NCBI GenBank assembly: GCA_051000395.1
Contig: JBPCOI010000050.1
Span: 1-30,022, forward strand
Direction: 5' to 3'
Source of the DNA: JBPCOI01 sp051000395
GTDB taxonomy: Bacteria; Actinomycetota; Actinomycetes; Mycobacteriales; Jatrophihabitantaceae
Length of the DNA stretch: 30,022 nt
In this document: positions 8,113 to 15,155 of the stretch, piece after piece
Layout: every line of letters begins with the position of its first letter
Numbering within the stretch: position 1 is the first letter of the stretch
Notes under the pieces: generated by a model
Database searches by the model: none
Told to the model about the DNA's origin: nothing
The model's input: only the letters and a program-made list of their open reading frames with translations
Position numbers and translations under genes: made by a program

Positions 8113-8936
8113 GGCGTGGCGCTGCCCGCGATCTCGTCGTCCGCAGCCGGTGTGGCGGTGAGCGAACGGATGAACTCGACACTGCCGGCGAAGATCAGCG
8201 GCGCGTCGTTGTCCAGCGTCGCCACGTGGTAGCTGTCCTCGAGGACGACCTCGCGCACCGTCGCGGAACTCGCGCCAGCCTGCAGCAGCCGCGCCGACAG
8301 CGGCTCGACGACGTGGTCCTCGCGGCTGCGGTACAGCAGGATCGGCGCGCTCACCCGCGGCAGGTCGGCCAGCACGACCCGCCACAGCTGCTGCAGCGAC
8401 ACGAACGCGACCACCGGCGTGCGGTCGTAGCCGGACTCTTCGACGCCGGCCTTCTTGATGTCGCTGGCGATACCGGGACGCGAGCGCACCGCCCACGATG
8501 TGTAGCGCGCGAAGCGGGCATCGAAACGCTCCGTGCCGTAGGACGGATTGACGAGCACCAGCCCGGCGATCGCGTCGCCCTTGCATTCGGCGAGCCGCGT
8601 GACCAGCGTGCCGCCCATCGACAGGCCGACCGCGAACACCGTGTCGCAGCGCTCCGCCAGCTCGTCGTAGGCGCTCTCTACGGCCGCGTACCAGTCCTGC
8701 CAGCGGGTGCGGTTGGTGTCCTGCCAGCGGGTGCCGTGCCCGGGCAGGAGCGGCAGGCGCACGCTGAAGCCGGCAGCGGCCAGGTGCTCGGCCCAGGGAC
8801 GCATGCTCGACGGCGTCCCGGTGAAGCCGTGGCTGAGCACCACACCGACGCGACCGCGGTCCGCGGCGAACGGCTCACTACCGGGAAGCACTGGCACGTC
8901 GGTCCTCGTCTCGTGGGCGCGGTTGCCCACCATCAT
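8109..8936 (-). CDS. Alpha/beta hydrolase, Est30/monoacylglycerol lipase type
   Basis: Serine hydrolase that probably cleaves short or medium acyl esters or monoacylglycerols. About 275 residues. The oxyanion-loop motif is LSHGFTGTP, the nucleophile elbow is GLSMGG, the acid is in YRSREDHVVEP, and the catalytic His is in DSYHVATLDND just before the C-terminus. These match the thermostable Est30/MGL family of about 250-260 aa. The start is uncertain: tandem ATG codons at 8936 and 8933, and another at 8969 that would add 11 basic residues and run toward the divergent acyltransferase promoter. The gene contains a 16-bp direct repeat (8695-8710 and 8719-8734) encoding TRWQD twice. It overlaps the downstream membrane-protein gene by GTGA. 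A lipid-related role fits the neighbouring PlsC gene. Confidence 0.88.
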   Translation of the reverse strand: MMVGNRAHETRTDVPVLPGSEPFAADRGRVGVVLSHGFTGTPSSMRPWAEHLAAAGFSVRLPLLPGHGTRWQDTNRTRWQDWYAAVESAYDELAERCDTVFAVGLSMGGTLVTRLAECKGDAIAGLVLVNPSYGTERFDARFARYTSWAVRSRPGIASDIKKAGVEESGYDRTPVVAFVSLQQLWRVVLADLPRVSAPILLYRSREDHVVEPLSARLLQAGASSATVREVVLEDSYHVATLDNDAPLIFAGSVEFIRSLTATPAADDEIAGSATP

Positions 8937-8981
8937 GCTCGCGGGGCGTCGCCGGGGCGAGCGGGGCATTGCCTGGCGGGA

Positions 8982-9012
8982 TTGGTGTGCCTCGCGGCGC
9001 AGGCACTACTGT
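8982..9012 (+). promoter_or_regulatory. Promoter for the PlsC-type gene
   Basis: TTGGTG at 8982-8987 and TACTGT at 9007-9012 are spaced by 19 nt. They would give a leader of roughly 30 nt holding the GGGGGAGAGA ribosome-binding site before GTG 9052. The spacing is slightly long for a sigma-A type promoter, so confidence is moderate. Confidence 0.35.
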
Positions 9013-9051
9013 CGCGACGGGGGAAGTCCCCACGCTCAGGGGGAGAGATTC

Positions 9052-9801
9052 GTGTTCTACTGGCTCGCGAAGTTCGTCATTCTCGGGCCCTTCCTGCGTG
9101 GCCTGTGGCGGCCGTGGACCGAAGGCGCGGAGCACATCCCCGAGGGCCGTGCGGCGATCCTGGCCAGCAATCACCTCTCGTTCTGCGACTCGTTCTTCAT
9201 GCCGGTGATGGTCCGGCGCAAGGTCACCTTCCTCGCCAAGGCGGAGTACTTCACCACGCCGGGCGTGAAGGGTCTGCTCTCCAGGATGTTCTTCGCCGGC
9301 GTCGGCCAAGTGCCGATCGACCGCTCGGACGCCGACGCCTCGCGTGCGGCGCTGAACACCGGCGTGCGCGTGCTGCGCGGCGGGAACCTGCTCGGCATCT
9401 ACCCCGAGGGCACCCGCTCGCCGGACGGCAGGCTCTACCGCGGCAAGACAGGCGTCGCGCGGATGGCGCTGGAGTCCGGCGCCGTCGTCATCCCGTGTGC
9501 AATGATCAACACCGAGGTCATCCAGCCGGCGGGACGGCTGCTGCCCAAGCTACGTCCGCGGCCGGGCATGCGCTTCGGCAGACCGCTGGACTTCGCGCGC
9601 TACGAGGGCATGTCCGGCGACCGGTTCGTCGAGCGTTCGATAACGGACGAGATCATGTACGAGCTGATGCAGCTCTCCGGTCAGGAGTACGTCGACCAGT
9701 ACGCCGCCAAGGTCAAGAAGGCGAGCGGCGACGACACCGGCTTCGGTGCGCGCGAGGTACGCGAGCTGGGCGATCGCGTCCCCGACACCAAAGCGTCGTG
9801 A
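9052..9801 (+). CDS. plsC: 1-acyl-glycerol-3-phosphate acyltransferase (PlsC family), Rv2182c-like
   Basis: Membrane-associated acyltransferase expected to add an acyl chain from acyl-CoA or acyl-ACP to lysophosphatidate in phospholipid synthesis. 249 residues, like M. tuberculosis Rv2182c. The catalytic H(X4)D motif is NHLSFCDS near residue 41. The Arg/Gly acceptor motif is around GQVPIDRSDAD, and the third motif YPEGTRSPDGRLYRGKTG is intact. The C-terminal SITDEIMYELMQLSGQEYVD is strongly conserved in the actinobacterial subfamily. The start is GTG 9052 (FYWLAKFVILGPF), with the purine-rich GGGGGAGAGA 7-15 nt upstream. Its stop overlaps the exoribonuclease start by GTGA. Proximity to the FadD15-type ligase and SRPBCC genes suggests a membrane-lipid neighbourhood. 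Confidence 0.92.
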   Translation: MFYWLAKFVILGPFLRGLWRPWTEGAEHIPEGRAAILASNHLSFCDSFFMPVMVRRKVTFLAKAEYFTTPGVKGLLSRMFFAGVGQVPIDRSDADASRAALNTGVRVLRGGNLLGIYPEGTRSPDGRLYRGKTGVARMALESGAVVIPCAMINTEVIQPAGRLLPKLRPRPGMRFGRPLDFARYEGMSGDRFVERSITDEIMYELMQLSGQEYVDQYAAKVKKASGDDTGFGAREVRELGDRVPDTKAS

Positions 9802-10280
9802 GCGTGCGCTTCTTCTACGACTGCGAGTTCATCGAGGACGGGCACACCATCGAGCTGGTATCGATCGGTGTCGTCGACGAGAGCGGGCGCGAATTCTACG
9901 CGGTCTCCACCGAGTTCGACGGCTCGCGGGCGATCGACTGGGTGCGGCGCCACGTCCTGGACAAGCTGCCCGCGCCGTCCCACCCCGCGTGGCGCGCGTT
10001 GGCGCGCATTCGCGAGGACCTGCTGGAATTCCTCACCGCTTCGGGTGAGCCGATCGAGCTGTGGGCCTGGATGGCCGCCTACGACCACGTGGTGCTCGCC
10101 CAGCTGTGGGGCGACATGCGGGCGCTTCCCCGCGCGATCCCGCGCTTCACCCACGAGCTGCGCCAGCTCTGGGAGGACGCCGGCTCGCCGCCGCAGCCGC
10201 CCGCACCGCCGGACCAGCACGACGCGCTGGCCGACGCGCGGCACAACCTGGCGCGATGGAACGCCCTGACACTGAGTTGA
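9798..10280 (+). CDS. DEDDh 3'-exoribonuclease, Rv2179c (AS) family
   Basis: Small RNase of the RNase T-like/DEDDh group; its M. tuberculosis homologue Rv2179c is described as a 3' exoribonuclease that prefers adenylate. 160 residues. The first metal motif is FYDCEFIEDGHTIELVSIGV with the D-x-E pair. The middle Asp is in AAYDHVVLAQLWG. The final H-x4-D is in QHDALADARHNL. The near-universal segment RFTHELRQLWEDAG is present. GTG 9798 overlaps the acyltransferase stop. A GTG two codons later (9804, giving MRFFYD) aligns better with the mycobacterial N-terminus and may be the real start. Cytoplasmic; likely role in RNA turnover. Confidence 0.9.
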   Translation: MSVRFFYDCEFIEDGHTIELVSIGVVDESGREFYAVSTEFDGSRAIDWVRRHVLDKLPAPSHPAWRALARIREDLLEFLTASGEPIELWAWMAAYDHVVLAQLWGDMRALPRAIPRFTHELRQLWEDAGSPPQPPAPPDQHDALADARHNLARWNALTLS

Positions 10281-10346
10281 GCTGAGCGCGGCTCGACCGC
10301 TTCGCTCGGGACCGCTGCCGCTCGGGCACGCGCGCGCGGCTGCCGC

Positions 10347-10352
10347 TATCGT
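10347..10352 (+). promoter_or_regulatory. -10 box (TATCGT) for pfkA, near-leaderless
   Basis: TATCGT ends 8 nt before GTG 10361. No Shine-Dalgarno is visible, so transcription probably begins within 0-2 nt of the start codon. The 80-bp gap after the exoribonuclease also holds a weak imperfect hairpin (about 10284-10308) that could attenuate read-through. Confidence 0.4.
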
Positions 10353-10360
10353 CTGCGTGC

Positions 10361-11413
10361 GTGCGTATCGGAATGCTCACCGGTGGCGGCGACTGCCCCG
10401 GTCTCAACGCGGTGATCCGGGCGGCGGTCCGCAAGGGCGTGGGCGTGCACGGCCACGAGTTCGTCGGCTTCCGGGACGGGTGGAAGGGGCCGCTGGAGAA
10501 CATCACCATGCCGCTGGGCGTGCCGGAGGTGCGCGGCATCCTGCCGCGGGGCGGCACCATCCTCGGCTCGTCGCGCACCAACCCGTTCTCGGTGGACGGC
10601 GGCGCCGACACCGTCCGCGAGAACCTGCACCGCCTGCGCGTCGACGCCCTGATCGCCATCGGCGGCGAGGACACCCTCGGCGTCGCCAAAAGGCTGCACG
10701 AGCTGGGCGTCAACGTCGTCGGCGTGCCCAAGACGATCGACAACGACCTCAACGCCACCGACTACACCTTCGGCTTCGACACCGCGGTCAACATCGCGAT
10801 GGAGGCGATCGACCGGCTGCACACGACCGCCGAGTCGCACCACCGCGCGCTGATCGTGGAGGTGATGGGGCGCCACGCCGGCTGGATCGCCCTGCACGCG
10901 GGCCTTGCCGGTGGGGCGAACGTGATCCTCGTCCCGGAGCTGCCGTTCTCGCTCGAGCGGGTGTGCGCCTACGTGCAGAGCCGGTTCCAGTCGCACTACG
11001 CGCCGATCATCGTCGTCGCCGAGGGCGCCACGCCCGACGACGCGAATGGCCCCGGCAGTGCAGGCGCCGGCGGGAAGCCGGGCGCCGGTAGGGGTCTCGA
11101 CGCGTTCGGCCACGTCCGGCTCGGCGGCATAGGGGAGTGGCTCGCGACCGAGATCGAGAAGCACACCGGCAAGGAGGCGCGCACCACGGTCCTCGGCCAC
11201 ATCCAGCGCGGCGGCACGCCCTCGGCCTTCGACCGGGTCCTGGCCACCCGCTTCGGCCTGCACGCGGTCGACGCGGTGCACGAGCACGACTGGGGCGTCA
11301 TGGTCGCGCTGCGCGGCACCGACATCGTCCGGGTGCCGCTCGCCGAGGCGACCGCCCAGCTCAAGACCGTCAAGCCCGAGCTCTACGCCGAGGCCGAGGT
11401 CTTCTTCGGCTGA
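10361..11413 (+). CDS. pfkA: 6-phosphofructokinase with pyrophosphate-type active-site residues
   Basis: Phosphorylates fructose 6-phosphate to the 1,6-bisphosphate. 350 residues, typical of actinobacterial (group III) PFKs. It shows TGGGDCPGLNAVIR at the N-terminus, the substrate loop PKTIDND with catalytic Asp127, FGFDTA, and MGRHAGWIA. The phosphate-donor loop reads GGEDT, with Asp at 104 rather than Gly, and position 124 is Lys. That Asp104/Lys124 pair is the classical signature of pyrophosphate-dependent enzymes such as the Amycolatopsis one. ATP-dependent Streptomyces homologues have GGEGT. So I infer a PPi-dependent, reversible enzyme rather than an ATP enzyme. A Gly/Ala-rich loop (GPGSAGAGGKPGAG) near residue 230 is a subfamily insertion. 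GTG 10361 is preceded by a TATCGT -10 box. A strong hairpin follows the stop. Confidence 0.92.
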   Translation: MRIGMLTGGGDCPGLNAVIRAAVRKGVGVHGHEFVGFRDGWKGPLENITMPLGVPEVRGILPRGGTILGSSRTNPFSVDGGADTVRENLHRLRVDALIAIGGEDTLGVAKRLHELGVNVVGVPKTIDNDLNATDYTFGFDTAVNIAMEAIDRLHTTAESHHRALIVEVMGRHAGWIALHAGLAGGANVILVPELPFSLERVCAYVQSRFQSHYAPIIVVAEGATPDDANGPGSAGAGGKPGAGRGLDAFGHVRLGGIGEWLATEIEKHTGKEARTTVLGHIQRGGTPSAFDRVLATRFGLHAVDAVHEHDWGVMVALRGTDIVRVPLAEATAQLKTVKPELYAEAEVFFG

Positions 11414-11423
11414 CCCCGCGCGG

Positions 11424-11474
11424 CGGATTGTGGTACCTGGGCGTCGGTAGCCGACGCCGACGTACCGCAATCCG
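11424..11474. terminator. Strong hairpin between pfkA and aroG
   Basis: Two 24-nt arms (11424-11447 and 11451-11474) match at 21 of 24 positions around a 3-nt TAG loop. One of the three mismatches is a G-U pair in RNA. It begins 10 bp after the pfkA stop and has no U-tract, as is common in high-GC actinobacteria. It ends 8 bp before the aroG -10 box, so it may also act as a DNA dyad over the aroG -35 region. Confidence 0.65.
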
Positions 11475-11482
11475 GGGGCAAC

Positions 11483-11488
11483 TACCCT
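11483..11488 (+). promoter_or_regulatory. -10 box (TACCCT) for aroG, leaderless
   Basis: TACCCT ends 7 nt before GTG 11496, so the transcript should begin at the start codon. No Shine-Dalgarno precedes the GTG. The same hexamer serves three other genes in the window. Confidence 0.5.
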
Positions 11489-11495
11489 GGACGGC

Positions 11496-12827
11496 GTGAC
11501 ATCTGCCAACCTGGACGCGTGGCGCGAGCTCCCGGCGGCGCAACAGCCGACCTGGCCCGACGCCGCGGCGTTGCGCGAAGTGGCGGCGACGCTGGCCGAA
11601 TTGCCGCCGCTGGTCGTCGCGTCCGAGGTCGACCAGCTGCGCGAGCGACTGGGTTCGGTCGCGCGCGGCGAGGCGTTCCTGCTGCAGGGCGGCGACTGCG
11701 CCGAGACGTTCGCGACCTCGTCGCAGAGTGACATCGCCGGCAAGGCACGGGTGCTGCTGCAGATGGCCGTGGTGCTGACCTACGGGGCGTCGATGCCGGT
11801 GGTGAAGCTGGGCCGGATCGCGGGCCAGTACGCCAAACCGCGCTCGTCGGACCTCGAGGCGTCCGGGCTCGCGTCCTACCGCGGGGACATGGTCAACGAG
11901 CTGCGCGGCGAGCGCACGCCCGACCCGCGGCGGCTGCTTCGCGCGTACTCGACCGCGGCCTCCACCCTGAACCTGCTGCGGGCCTACGCCGGCGGCGGCC
12001 TGGCCTCCCTCGATCGCGTCCACGCGTGGAACACCGCGTTCGCGCGGACGACCGAGACCGGTTACCGCTACGAGAAGCTCGCCGCCGAGATCGACCGCGC
12101 CGTGCGTTTCATGCGGGCCTGCGGGGTGCACGACGTCGCGCTGGAGAGCGTCGAGCTTTACGCCTCGCACGAGGCGCTGATCCTCGAGTACGAGCGCGCC
12201 CTGACGCGGGTCGAAGAAGGCTGCGCCTACGACCTGTCCGCGCACTTCGTGTGGGTCGGCGAGCGCACCCGGCAGATGGACGGTGCGCACCTGGACTTCG
12301 TCTCGCGCATCGCCAATCCCATCGGGGTGAAGCTGGGACCGGGCACGACGCCGGAGTATGCGGCCGAACTCGTCGAGCGCCTCGATCCGGACTACGTTCC
12401 CGGACGGCTCACCCTGATCAGCAGGATGTCGAACACCCGGGTGCGCGACGTGCTGCCCGCGATCGTGGAGAAGGTGAGCTCCACCGGGCACCTCGTGGTC
12501 TGGCAGTGCGATCCGATGCACGGCAATACCGAGGAGACCGTCGACGGTGTGAAGACCCGCCACCTGGACCGGATCATCGACGAGGTGGACGGTTTCTTCG
12601 ACGTGCACGCGGCGTTGGGCACGCATCCCGGGGGCCTGCACGTGGAACTGACCGGCGACGACGTCACGGAGTGCATCGGCGGGACGGCGGAGCTCACCGC
12701 CGCAGATCTCGGCCGGCGCTACGAGACCGCGTGCGACCCGCGCCTGAATATCGAGCAGTCACTGGAGCTGGCTTTCCGGGTCGCGGAGCGCCTGGTCGCC
12801 GAGCGACGCTCGCGGAGCGAGCAGTGA
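11496..12827 (+). CDS. aroG: Class II (plant/AroG type) DAHP synthase
   Basis: Condenses phosphoenolpyruvate and erythrose 4-phosphate to DAHP, the first step of the shikimate pathway. 443 residues; the M. tuberculosis AroG (Rv2178c) has about 460. The metal-binding Cys lies in LLQGGDCAETF (C68). The class II motifs KPRSSD, YRGDMVNE, WNTAFARTTETGYRY and WQCDPMHGNT are intact. C-terminal residues about 436-443 (RRSRSEQ and the stop) are encoded by the first unit of a 30-bp tandem repeat, so the repeat has replaced or extended the natural end. Leaderless start at GTG 11496. In mycobacteria this enzyme associates with chorismate mutase; none is visible here. An unrelated class I DAHP synthase lies 1.3 kb downstream on the other strand. 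Confidence 0.95.
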   Translation: MTSANLDAWRELPAAQQPTWPDAAALREVAATLAELPPLVVASEVDQLRERLGSVARGEAFLLQGGDCAETFATSSQSDIAGKARVLLQMAVVLTYGASMPVVKLGRIAGQYAKPRSSDLEASGLASYRGDMVNELRGERTPDPRRLLRAYSTAASTLNLLRAYAGGGLASLDRVHAWNTAFARTTETGYRYEKLAAEIDRAVRFMRACGVHDVALESVELYASHEALILEYERALTRVEEGCAYDLSAHFVWVGERTRQMDGAHLDFVSRIANPIGVKLGPGTTPEYAAELVERLDPDYVPGRLTLISRMSNTRVRDVLPAIVEKVSSTGHLVVWQCDPMHGNTEETVDGVKTRHLDRIIDEVDGFFDVHAALGTHPGGLHVELTGDDVTECIGGTAELTAADLGRRYETACDPRLNIEQSLELAFRVAERLVAERRSRSEQ

Positions 12828-13045
12828 GCCGAGCGACGCTCGCGGAGCGAGCAGTGAGCCGAGCGACGCTCGCGGAGCGAGCAGTGAGCCGAGCGACGCT
12901 TGCGGAGCGAGCAGTGAGTCGAGCGACGCTTGCGGAGCGAGCAATGAGTCGAGCGACGCTTGCGGAGCGAGCAATGAGCCGAGCGACGCTTGCGGAGCGA
13001 GCAATGAGTCGAGCGACGCTCGCGGAGCGAGCAGTGAGCCGAGCG
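12801..13045 (+). repeat. Tandem array, 8 units of 30 bp plus a 5-bp partial
   Basis: Eight head-to-tail 30-bp units run from 12801 to 13040, then GAGCG starts a ninth. Units 1, 2, 3 and 8 are identical; units 4-7 differ only by transitions at three sites. Each unit contains GCTCGC-GGA-GCGAGC, a 6-bp stem with a GGA loop; the C-to-T variant keeps a G-U pair. GGAG is followed after 6 nt by GTG or ATG, and then TGA in the overlapping frame. The first unit contains the aroG stop (12825-12827). One plus frame is open throughout as a decapeptide repeat. There are no spacers, so this is not a CRISPR. Confidence 0.95.
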
Positions 13046-13059
13046 GGTCAGGTCCGGCG

Positions 13060-13063
<4 letters not shown>
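12824..13063 (+). CDS. Possible decapeptide-repeat small protein encoded by the array
   Basis: Hypothetical. GTG 12824 forms a GTGA overlap with the aroG stop and has GGAG 6 nt upstream. The frame runs 79 residues as repeats of SRATLAERAV or SRATLAERAM and ends GQVRR. Its TGA (13061-13063) overlaps the TTG start of the threonine aldolase gene. The variable sites inside the units are synonymous in this frame (CTC/CTT and AGC/AGT) or swap GTG with ATG. The predicted peptide is basic, helical and Ala/Arg/Leu-rich. It may instead be a non-coding repeat whose frame is open only because the unit length is divisible by three. Confidence 0.22.
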
Positions 13064-14073
<1,010 letters not shown>

Positions 14074-14099
14074 GGGCGCCGAAAGTTGCACAATCGGCC

Positions 14100-15131
14100 T
14101 CAGCCGGCCAGGTGCGCGGCCGACGTGCGGCCGAGCAGGGGCGGGATGGTGGTGACGGCCCGCGCCAGCTCATCCAGGGCCTCGCCGAACAGCGCCTGCG
14201 CGCCATCGCACAGGGCGCTTTCGGGATGCGGGTGCACGTCCACCATCACGCCGTCGGCTCCCGCCGCGATTCCGGCCCGCGCAAGCGGGACGACCAGATC
14301 GCGCCGCCCCGCGGCGTGCGACGGGTCGATGATCACCGGCAGGTGCGAGAGCCGCTGCATCATCGGCACGGCGGACACGTCGAGCATGTTGCGGATCGAC
14401 GGCTCGAACGAGCGGATGCCGCGCTCGCAGAGCACGATGTCGAGGTTGCCGCGCTGCGCGACGTACTCCGCGGCCATGAGCCACTCCTCGTAGGTGGCGG
14501 TCAGTCCGCGTTTGAGCATGACCGGGAGCCCGGCGGCGCCGACCGCCTGTAACAGCGCGAAGTTCTGCATGTTGCGCGTGCCGATCTGCAGCATGTCGGC
14601 GTACTCCGCGACGACGCCGACATCGCCGGCGTCGGTGACCTCCGTGACGATCGGCAACCGCACCTCCTCGCGGACCTCGGCGAGGATGCGCAGGCCGGCG
14701 ACGCCGAGGCCCTGAAATGCGTAGGGCGACGTGCGCGGCTTGTACGCGCCGCCGCGCAGCAGCGTGGCCCCGGCACGCTTGGCCAGCCACGCGGACTCGA
14801 GCGTCTGCTCGGGAGTCTCGACTGCGCAGGGGCCGGCGATGAAGGTGAAGGTGTCCGGGCCGATCGGGACGCCACCGACCCGGATCGTCGTGCGGCGCGC
14901 ATGGTTCTGCGCGGACACCAGTTTGTAGGGCGCGGTGATGCGCATCGTCTCGACGACGCCCGGCAGGCCGCCCGCGTCGAGGGTCTCCAGGACGTCCTCG
15001 GTGCCGACGACGCCGACGATTGTGCGCATCACGCCGCGGCTGACGAATGCCTGGCCACCGTGCGTCTCGATGTGCGCGACCACGTCGGCGACGTCTGCGT
15101 CGGTTGCATCCGGCGCCATGACGATGACCAT
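14100..15131 (-). CDS. aroF: Class I DAHP synthase with N-terminal ferredoxin-like regulatory domain
   Basis: A second enzyme for phosphoenolpyruvate plus erythrose 4-phosphate to DAHP, of the class I-beta (Thermotoga/Bacillus AroA-like) family, unrelated in sequence to class II AroG. 343 residues. Residues 1 to about 70 form a ferredoxin-like domain (MVIVMAPDATDADVADVVAH through GTEDVLETL) that in Thermotoga mediates tyrosine/phenylalanine inhibition. The barrel then follows with FIAGPCAVE, RGGAYKPRTSPYAFQG, QIGTRNMQNF, MLKRGL and DPSHAAGRRDLV, all catalytic or metal-site motifs. The ATG at 15131 has TACCCT ending 6 nt upstream, so the transcript should be leaderless. It lies 24 bp downstream of the kinase gene on the same strand but appears to have its own promoter. 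Confidence 0.95.
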   Translation of the reverse strand: MVIVMAPDATDADVADVVAHIETHGGQAFVSRGVMRTIVGVVGTEDVLETLDAGGLPGVVETMRITAPYKLVSAQNHARRTTIRVGGVPIGPDTFTFIAGPCAVETPEQTLESAWLAKRAGATLLRGGAYKPRTSPYAFQGLGVAGLRILAEVREEVRLPIVTEVTDAGDVGVVAEYADMLQIGTRNMQNFALLQAVGAAGLPVMLKRGLTATYEEWLMAAEYVAQRGNLDIVLCERGIRSFEPSIRNMLDVSAVPMMQRLSHLPVIIDPSHAAGRRDLVVPLARAGIAAGADGVMVDVHPHPESALCDGAQALFGEALDELARAVTTIPPLLGRTSAAHLAG

Positions 15132-15137
15132 CCGCCG

Positions 15138-15143
15138 AGGGTA
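15138..15143 (-). promoter_or_regulatory. -10 box (TACCCT) for aroF, leaderless
   Basis: On the minus strand TACCCT ends 6 nt before the aroF ATG at 15131. It lies in the 24-bp gap after the kinase gene, so its -35 region would fall inside the kinase coding end. Confidence 0.5.
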
Positions 15144-15155
15144 TCGGCGCGGCGT

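Noticed and set aside
8695..8734. 16-bp direct repeat inside the hydrolase gene
   Set aside because: Encodes TRWQD twice in a conserved part of the family; an ordinary coding duplication, not a mobile-element footprint.
8707..9051. N-terminal extension of the PlsC-type protein
   Set aside because: Antisense to the alpha/beta hydrolase; the strong ribosome-binding site fixes the start at 9052.
7923..9797. Upstream extension of the exoribonuclease frame
   Set aside because: Shadow of the hydrolase and acyltransferase genes; the family N-terminus begins at 9798 or 9804.
12801..13045. CRISPR array
   Set aside because: The 30-bp units abut head-to-tail with no unique spacers, and there are no cas genes.
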